Shown: piece after piece, positions 7,584 through 11,317 of the stretch
Layout: each line of letters opens with the position of its first letter
Position numbering within the stretch: the first letter of the stretch is position 1
Made by a program: the position numbers and the translations under genes
The notes under the pieces: model-generated
What the model was told of the DNA's origin: nothing
What the model saw: only the letters and a program-made list of their open reading frames with translations
The model's database searches: none
Origin: an uncultured Methanomethylovorans sp.
GTDB taxonomy: Archaea; Halobacteriota; Methanosarcinia; Methanosarcinales; Methanosarcinaceae
Assembly: GCA_937968035.1 (NCBI GenBank)
Contig: CALBTS010000150.1
Location: 1-11,317, forward strand
Direction: 5' to 3'
Length of the DNA stretch: 11,317 nucleotides

Positions 7584-8033
7584 ATGGTCGAGGTAGATAC
7601 TACAATAACCCTTATTGGATCCAGGCTTGCTAAAGAAGGCATGGAGTTCATATTCGAAGGGGAGTCTAACGAGTGCAATAAATGTAAGCTCAAGAACACA
7701 TGTTTAAACCTTGAAAAAGGACGCAGGTATAAAGTGGTCAGGATAAAGACCCCTTCGATACATGAATGTTTCCTTCACGACGGTGGAGTAATAGCAGTAG
7801 AAGTAGTGAAATCTCCGGTAGTGGCGATCCTTGATTCCAGGAAAGCCATCCGAGGCGCTAAGATCAGCTATGAGCCTCCGAAATGCAGCGACGTCCCAGA
7901 TGACATGTATGATCTGTTCTTCCCGGAAGGACTGCGCACAGGAGACAAATGCACCATAACTGATATTCTGGATAATATTGAAGATGGGGACATATGTGCC
8001 ACTCCACTGAAGAAGGTAGAATTGCAGTTATGA
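7584..8033 (+). CDS. UPF0179 family cysteine-rich protein
   Basis: Conserved archaeal protein of unknown function, 149 residues. VDTTITLIGSRLAKEGMEFIFEGE (4-27) is the family N-terminus. A cysteine block follows, C31-x2-C34-x5-C40 (ECNKCKLKNTC), with C62 in the HEC motif, then C101, C123 and C138. The first four cysteines look like a metal or iron-sulfur site. There is no signal or membrane segment. ATG at 7584 has AGGTG 9 bases upstream. An ATG at 7557 overlaps the egsA stop (ATGA) and would add nine residues (MIQIQVCVD) but lacks a ribosome site. Either way the gene is the downstream member of an egsA operon. Confidence 0.85.
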   Translation: MVEVDTTITLIGSRLAKEGMEFIFEGESNECNKCKLKNTCLNLEKGRRYKVVRIKTPSIHECFLHDGGVIAVEVVKSPVVAILDSRKAIRGAKISYEPPKCSDVPDDMYDLFFPEGLRTGDKCTITDILDNIEDGDICATPLKKVELQL

Positions 8034-8060
8034 AAATTGAAGTGACATTAATGCGAATGT

Positions 8061-8069
8061 CTTTTATAC
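8061..8069 (+). promoter_or_regulatory. TATA box of the DUF2150 gene
   Basis: CTTTTATAC lies in the 83-base gap after UPF0179, 48 bases before the next start codon. Transcription beginning about 25-28 bases downstream would give a leader near 20-25 bases that includes the GAGGTG ribosome site. It suggests the DUF2150 gene is a separate transcription unit from egsA. Confidence 0.5.
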
Positions 8070-8116
8070 TACTAACGGAATGCTAAGAACATAGCGTAAC
8101 CTAAAAGAGGTGTTTG

Positions 8117-8740
8117 ATGTCTGATACGGAAACAGAGATCCTTTCCCATGAGTTTTATACCAGGGAACGATGGAACAACTGGATAAACCAGGTGAAAGAG
8201 AGTGGTTTTGAGTTCAAGGAATCTGATGAACCACAAGATAAGGACAGTGCGGTTTTCATCAACATGGAGGACGACATCATCCTTGCATGCCTGAAAGTAG
8301 TAGCTAAGCTCGATAAAGAGCTCATCTCCGCAGAATCTGCCTTCCACTCGATCTCTCAGATAAAAGATATCGCCCTTGAAGAAATTGAACATATATCCGA
8401 TGATATAGATATGATGATCGCTTCAATGCAGACATCACTTATCGGAACCTTTGCTGCTTTTGAATGTTATATAGGACAGGACTACAACAAAAAGGCAAGA
8501 ATACCCACCCTGCTGAAACAGGCACTAGAAGCAGAGGCAGCCGACAATATAGAGATCTCACTGGATAAGGTAGCACAGATCGGTGCATTGATCATTAACG
8601 GACGTAAGTTACCCGATGATATAATGGAAGACATCCCTTACGGATTTGTAGCTGAGTGGATGGATGGGATCGATTCCATTGCCGCCGCCATGATGGGAAG
8701 TGACAGTTACAAGAACGACGAAGCTGACGACGATAGTTGA
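8117..8740 (+). CDS. DUF2150-like protein of methanogens
   Basis: Soluble, acidic, mostly helical protein of 207 residues without an assigned function. The N-terminus has HEFYTRERWNNWINQVKESGFEF (11-33), which I recognise as the block typical of DUF2150, a family found in methanogens. The middle is rich in heptad-like helix (KVVAKLDKELISAES, then IKDIALEEIEHISDDIDMM), and the end is a short acidic tail (NDEADDDS). No catalytic motif, cysteine cluster or membrane segment is seen. The ATG has GAGGTG just upstream; a TTG one codon earlier is less likely. It has its own TATA box and sits just before cfbE in the same direction, but a T-rich stretch separates them. The family name is from memory and could be wrong. 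Confidence 0.65.
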   Translation: MSDTETEILSHEFYTRERWNNWINQVKESGFEFKESDEPQDKDSAVFINMEDDIILACLKVVAKLDKELISAESAFHSISQIKDIALEEIEHISDDIDMMIASMQTSLIGTFAAFECYIGQDYNKKARIPTLLKQALEAEAADNIEISLDKVAQIGALIINGRKLPDDIMEDIPYGFVAEWMDGIDSIAAAMMGSDSYKNDEADDDS

Positions 8741-8770
8741 GATCATATTTAGACCGGCTTTGACCGGCCA

Positions 8771-8789
8771 ATCTTTTTCTTTTAGTTTA
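8771..8789 (+). terminator. T-rich candidate terminator after DUF2150
   Basis: Thirty bases after the DUF2150 stop, the plus strand becomes T-rich (CTTTTTCTTTTAGTTT), the kind of tract at which archaeal RNA polymerase releases RNA. Just before it, the seven bases GACCGGC occur twice, 3 bases apart (about 8752-8768), with CCGG copies able to pair weakly. It may alternatively contribute to the cfbE promoter. Confidence 0.4.
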
Positions 8790-8800
8790 CCAGGCCATCG

Positions 8801-10243
8801 TTGCACTTATCTAGAAGTAAAGTGCTTTTCCGGGATATGTACTGTCGCCTTACCGACCCGGCAATAAAGAATATAGCTGTTCTTGACATGACACATGGCG
8901 GTGTTATCATTGCCCGCAAGCTCAAAGAGCTGGGCTTTAATGTGACAGGTGTGGATGTTTATGGAACGCTTTCTTCTGAACAATGCAATGCTTTGGAGAT
9001 AGATGGTATATGGGTGTCGGAAAAGAACTGCTCTATTGAGGAGACGGATCTTATAATAAGCCCTGTTCACCTTTATCCCGACCATATTATGCTGCATCAG
9101 GCCGAAGAAAAACATGTTCCCGTAATATCTCATCACAGAGCTGTTGGAGAGATCATGAAAATTAAATATGAAAGTGATCATCCACTCATGATCGAGGTCA
9201 CGGGCACCAAGGCAAAGACCAGTACTGCTTCCCTGCTTGCTGACATGATCTCAAGGAAGCTTACTGTTGTGCTACACACTTCCAGAGGACTAGAGCTATG
9301 GGAAGATGGTATGTGCGAGGTGATCCATAAAGGTCTTAGCATTGCTCCGGGTAGTATCCTAGATGCAATGGATATTGCAGGATCGCTCGGAAGGGAGATA
9401 GATGCGTATATTTTTGAGATATCGCTGGGAGTTACAGGATATGGGAATGTTGGCATCATCACCACCCTTGACATGGATTACATGATCGCAGGCAAAACAT
9501 CCATGGCAAGTGAGGCAAAAGTAAGGTCTCTGCTAAACTATTCTTCAAAAGCACTTATCGTACTCAATGAGAACTGCAGGAAAGCATTAGAACAATTGGA
9601 TAGATCCCTTGGAACAGAAAACATAACTACCTTCTGCATCATGGAAAATGAAGAAAGCAGAACTTCAGATGCTGACCATTTTCTGAACATGCATAAAAAC
9701 AGTTTCTCTATTACAAGCGGGAAAGGATATATCGAATTGTTCCCTGCAGATGGATATGATGCAAGGTCATACATCACAGCTTTTGCTGCATCCTGTGTCA
9801 CAGCTCTTGAAATAGATGTACCACTGGAAAATATAAAAAATACCATTCAACAGTTCAGGGGTTTGCAGGGCAGGATGCAGGAGATGACAAAAGAGGACAT
9901 CAGGATCCTGGATAATTCTAACTCTGGCATGGACATAGTTTCTGTGGAAAAAGCACTGGACCTGAGTTTAAAAAGAAAGCGAAAGGTGATAATGGTGCTT
10001 GGTGAAGAGGCTGCACAGGTATGCGAAGGCCTTCCGCCGGAGGGTGTTGCTGATCTGATCAGCCGCAGGCTGGCAGATATGGAGGAACTGATACTGGTAG
10101 GCGAGAGGATGAAGCCCCTGGCAACCGGAAATATCCATTATGCAGAGAGCTTGGACATGGGAAGAATGTGGGCAATGGGAATTGCCAGAAAAAAGAGAGC
10201 TGATGAAGTTACTGTTGCTCTGTGTGTGAAGTGCTTCCGGTGA
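8801..10243 (+). CDS. cfbE: Coenzyme F430 synthetase (Mur ligase family)
   Basis: Last enzyme of coenzyme F430 synthesis. It activates the propionate of 15,17(3)-seco-F430 with ATP to close the carbocyclic F ring, giving the nickel cofactor of methyl-coenzyme M reductase. The 480 residues show VLDMTHGG (28-34), the Mur-ligase ATP loop GTKAKTST (135-142), FEISLGVTGYGNVGII (205-220), FRGLQGRMQ (352-360) and ILDNSNSGMD (369-378). The family assignment is secure, and cfbD immediately downstream supports the role. The start is not settled. TTG at 8801 is the first start codon after an in-frame stop at 8783. GTG at 8822 and ATG at 8837 also lie before the conserved THGG region, and none has a clear ribosome site, so a leaderless message is possible. 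Confidence 0.92.
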   Translation: MHLSRSKVLFRDMYCRLTDPAIKNIAVLDMTHGGVIIARKLKELGFNVTGVDVYGTLSSEQCNALEIDGIWVSEKNCSIEETDLIISPVHLYPDHIMLHQAEEKHVPVISHHRAVGEIMKIKYESDHPLMIEVTGTKAKTSTASLLADMISRKLTVVLHTSRGLELWEDGMCEVIHKGLSIAPGSILDAMDIAGSLGREIDAYIFEISLGVTGYGNVGIITTLDMDYMIAGKTSMASEAKVRSLLNYSSKALIVLNENCRKALEQLDRSLGTENITTFCIMENEESRTSDADHFLNMHKNSFSITSGKGYIELFPADGYDARSYITAFAASCVTALEIDVPLENIKNTIQQFRGLQGRMQEMTKEDIRILDNSNSGMDIVSVEKALDLSLKRKRKVIMVLGEEAAQVCEGLPPEGVADLISRRLADMEELILVGERMKPLATGNIHYAESLDMGRMWAMGIARKKRADEVTVALCVKCFR

Positions 10244-10266
10244 AAATAGGGAGCTTGTTACATAAA

Positions 10267-10292
10267 ACAGCCCTTTTATATCAGAAGGCTGT
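10267..10292. repeat. Inverted repeat framing the cfbD TATA box
   Basis: ACAGCC at 10267-10272 and GGCTGT at 10287-10292 form a perfect 6-base inverted repeat, extendable by two A-T pairs past one bulged C. The 14-base loop contains a TATA-like CTTTTATATC. No T-run follows it, so it is less likely a terminator and may be an operator for a dimeric regulator that blocks TBP. Confidence 0.4.
10273..10282 (+). promoter_or_regulatory. Candidate TATA box of cfbD
   Basis: CTTTTATATC is the best archaeal TATA element in the 142-base gap between cfbE and cfbD. It predicts a start near 10305 and a leader of about 80 bases. A second AT-rich element (10341-10353, TTTAAGTAAATAT) is nearer, but it would place the RNA start on the ribosome site at 10376-10379. 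Either way cfbD seems able to be transcribed apart from cfbE. Confidence 0.45.
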
Positions 10293-10385
10293 AGTATAGT
10301 GCAAAAGTATCATTTGAATAAGTGTAAAAAATCATACTTCTTTAAGTAAATATCATAACGATCATATGACACCATGGAGAATAGC

Positions 10386-11317
10386 ATGGCTGCGAATGAC
10401 ATATCTATAATACACCCCAGACCGAGTTCGATAGTTGCTGCCCTGTACACCCTTAGGGACCTGAATGTGGATGTTGCCATATTGCATGGCCCTCCGGGAT
10501 GCTCTTTTAAGCATGCGAGACTTCTCGAAGAAGACGGGATACATGTAGTTACCACGGCCCTAGATGAGAACGGTTTTGTATTTGGAGGGCGCAGGGAGCT
10601 TTCCTCTGTGCTTGAAAAGGTCAATGAGATGTTCCATCCGAAACTGATAGGCGTTGTTGGGACGTGTGCCAGCATGATCATTGGAGAAGAACTGCACGAG
10701 CCGGTGATGGATGCAGATCTGGACGTACCGGTGATAGAGGTTGAGGTCCATGCAGGATATGCAAATAATACAAAAGGAGTGCTGATCACTCTGGAATCTG
10801 CGCTGGACATAGGTGTTATCGACAGGGAAGAGTTCGAGCGGCAGAAAGTGCTCCTGGAAGAAGCAACGGAAGTGGAAAAGCGCCACGGTGCAGCCAGCAA
10901 GGAATACCTGGCACCTTCAAGAGGAGACCTGAAGTACAAGGTGGCACAGCGTATCATAGAGTTGCTGAAGGAAGGCAAGAAAGGCCTTGTAATAATGAAC
11001 GCCAAGAAGGAGACAGGCTATATGTTCGCGGACATAAATGTCGCTGTTCACGAAGTTGCATCCCGGCTGGGAGTATCTGGAAATGTGGTGAATATGGCAA
11101 ACCTGGATGAGTCACTCGGCCTGCCCCGGGTGAGGGACCATGCCCGTAATATCATGCACGACCTGAAGGAAAAAGGTGTTCAGATCCACGATATCACAGG
11201 AGGACTGGACGAATATCCCATTGCAGGCAATGTTGTGGACGAACTCATAGCTAAGAAATATGCAGATCATGATTTCGCTGTGATCACCGGTGTTCCTCAT
11301 GCGATACCCATGGACCA
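10386..11317 (+). CDS. cfbD: Ni-sirohydrochlorin a,c-diamide reductive cyclase, catalytic subunit CfbD (partial)
   Basis: Catalytic, NifD-like half of the nitrogenase-type CfbCD complex, which reduces Ni-sirohydrochlorin a,c-diamide by six electrons and forms a lactam ring to give seco-F430. The frame stays open from 10386 to the window end: 310 codons are present and perhaps 50 are missing. It begins [26 protein letters not shown] with C39 and GTCAS with C94 are the expected cluster-binding regions of the nitrogenase-like fold. [24 protein letters not shown] and [11 protein letters not shown] are also family-like. ATG at 10386 is preferred because GGAG lies 6 bases upstream; ATG at 10374 in the same frame has no ribosome site. 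The reductase gene cfbC is probably beyond the window. Confidence 0.93.
   Translation, partial: MAANDISIIHPRPSSIVAALYTLRDLNVDVAILHGPPGCSFKHARLLEEDGIHVVTTALDENGFVFGGRRELSSVLEKVNEMFHPKLIGVVGTCASMIIGEELHEPVMDADLDVPVIEVEVHAGYANNTKGVLITLESALDIGVIDREEFERQKVLLEEATEVEKRHGAASKEYLAPSRGDLKYKVAQRIIELLKEGKKGLVIMNAKKETGYMFADINVAVHEVASRLGVSGNVVNMANLDESLGLPRVRDHARNIMHDLKEKGVQIHDITGGLDEYPIAGNVVDELIAKKYADHDFAVITGVPHAIPMD

Noticed and set aside
8030..8086. 18-codon frame starting ATGA on the UPF0179 stop
   Set aside because: It has no ribosome site, is very short, and contains the TATA box of the next gene.
10310..11005. Minus-strand open frame of 231 codons opposite cfbD
   Set aside because: It is a shadow of cfbD, whose own frame holds the HGPPGC and GTCAS motifs and continues to the window end; the mirror protein is serine-rich and has no family features.
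1..11317. A new defence, mobile or CRISPR system
   Set aside because: I saw no transposase, integrase, toxin pair, repeat-spacer array or unusual composition; gene order and content are those of core methanogen chromosome.

Overview
The window reads as a chromosomal core region of a methanogenic euryarchaeon, most likely of the Methanosarcinales (Methanosarcinaceae-like). The reasons are archaeal-type information-processing genes (aIF2 gamma, Rpo7, Spt4, S24e, S27ae), glycerol-1-phosphate dehydrogenase for archaeal lipids, a PurP-type purine enzyme, and two genes for coenzyme F430, the nickel cofactor of methyl-coenzyme M reductase. Shine-Dalgarno sequences (GGAGG, AGGTG) and archaeal TATA boxes are easy to see. 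I found no mobile elements, CRISPR arrays, tRNA or rRNA genes, and no gene-free stretch above 300 bases.

Bases 1-3471 (minus strand) hold the conserved archaeal information-processing operon. In transcription order it is aIF2 gamma, a PIN-domain RNase-like protein, RNA polymerase subunit Rpo7 (RpoE'), Spt4 (RpoE''), GTP-dependent dephospho-CoA kinase, and ribosomal proteins S24e and S27ae. Several genes touch or overlap and some use TTG or GTG starts. A second promoter lies before rpo7. S27ae is only 49 codons, yet it is complete and ends 2 bases from the window edge.

Bases 3654-6347 (minus strand) hold a membrane-protein pair (DUF63, then a SpoIIM/DUF95-like protein, overlapping by 4 bases) followed by a PurP-family ATP-grasp enzyme with its own TATA box. 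The PurP-like protein lacks the glycine-rich loop of characterised PurP and may be a paralogue.

Bases 6442-8740 (plus strand) hold egsA, a cysteine-rich UPF0179 protein that follows almost without a gap, and a DUF2150-type protein with its own promoter. Bases 8801-11317 (plus strand) hold cfbE (coenzyme F430 synthetase) and the first 310 codons of cfbD (catalytic subunit of the nitrogenase-like cyclase), which runs off the end. The two are separated by 142 bases containing a TATA box framed by an inverted repeat, and a second inverted repeat loosely like a NikR site.

The known pathways are all core metabolism. No clearly new system stands out. The best leads are the DUF63/SpoIIM pair, the divergent PurP, the UPF0179 cysteine cluster and the possible regulatory region before cfbD.
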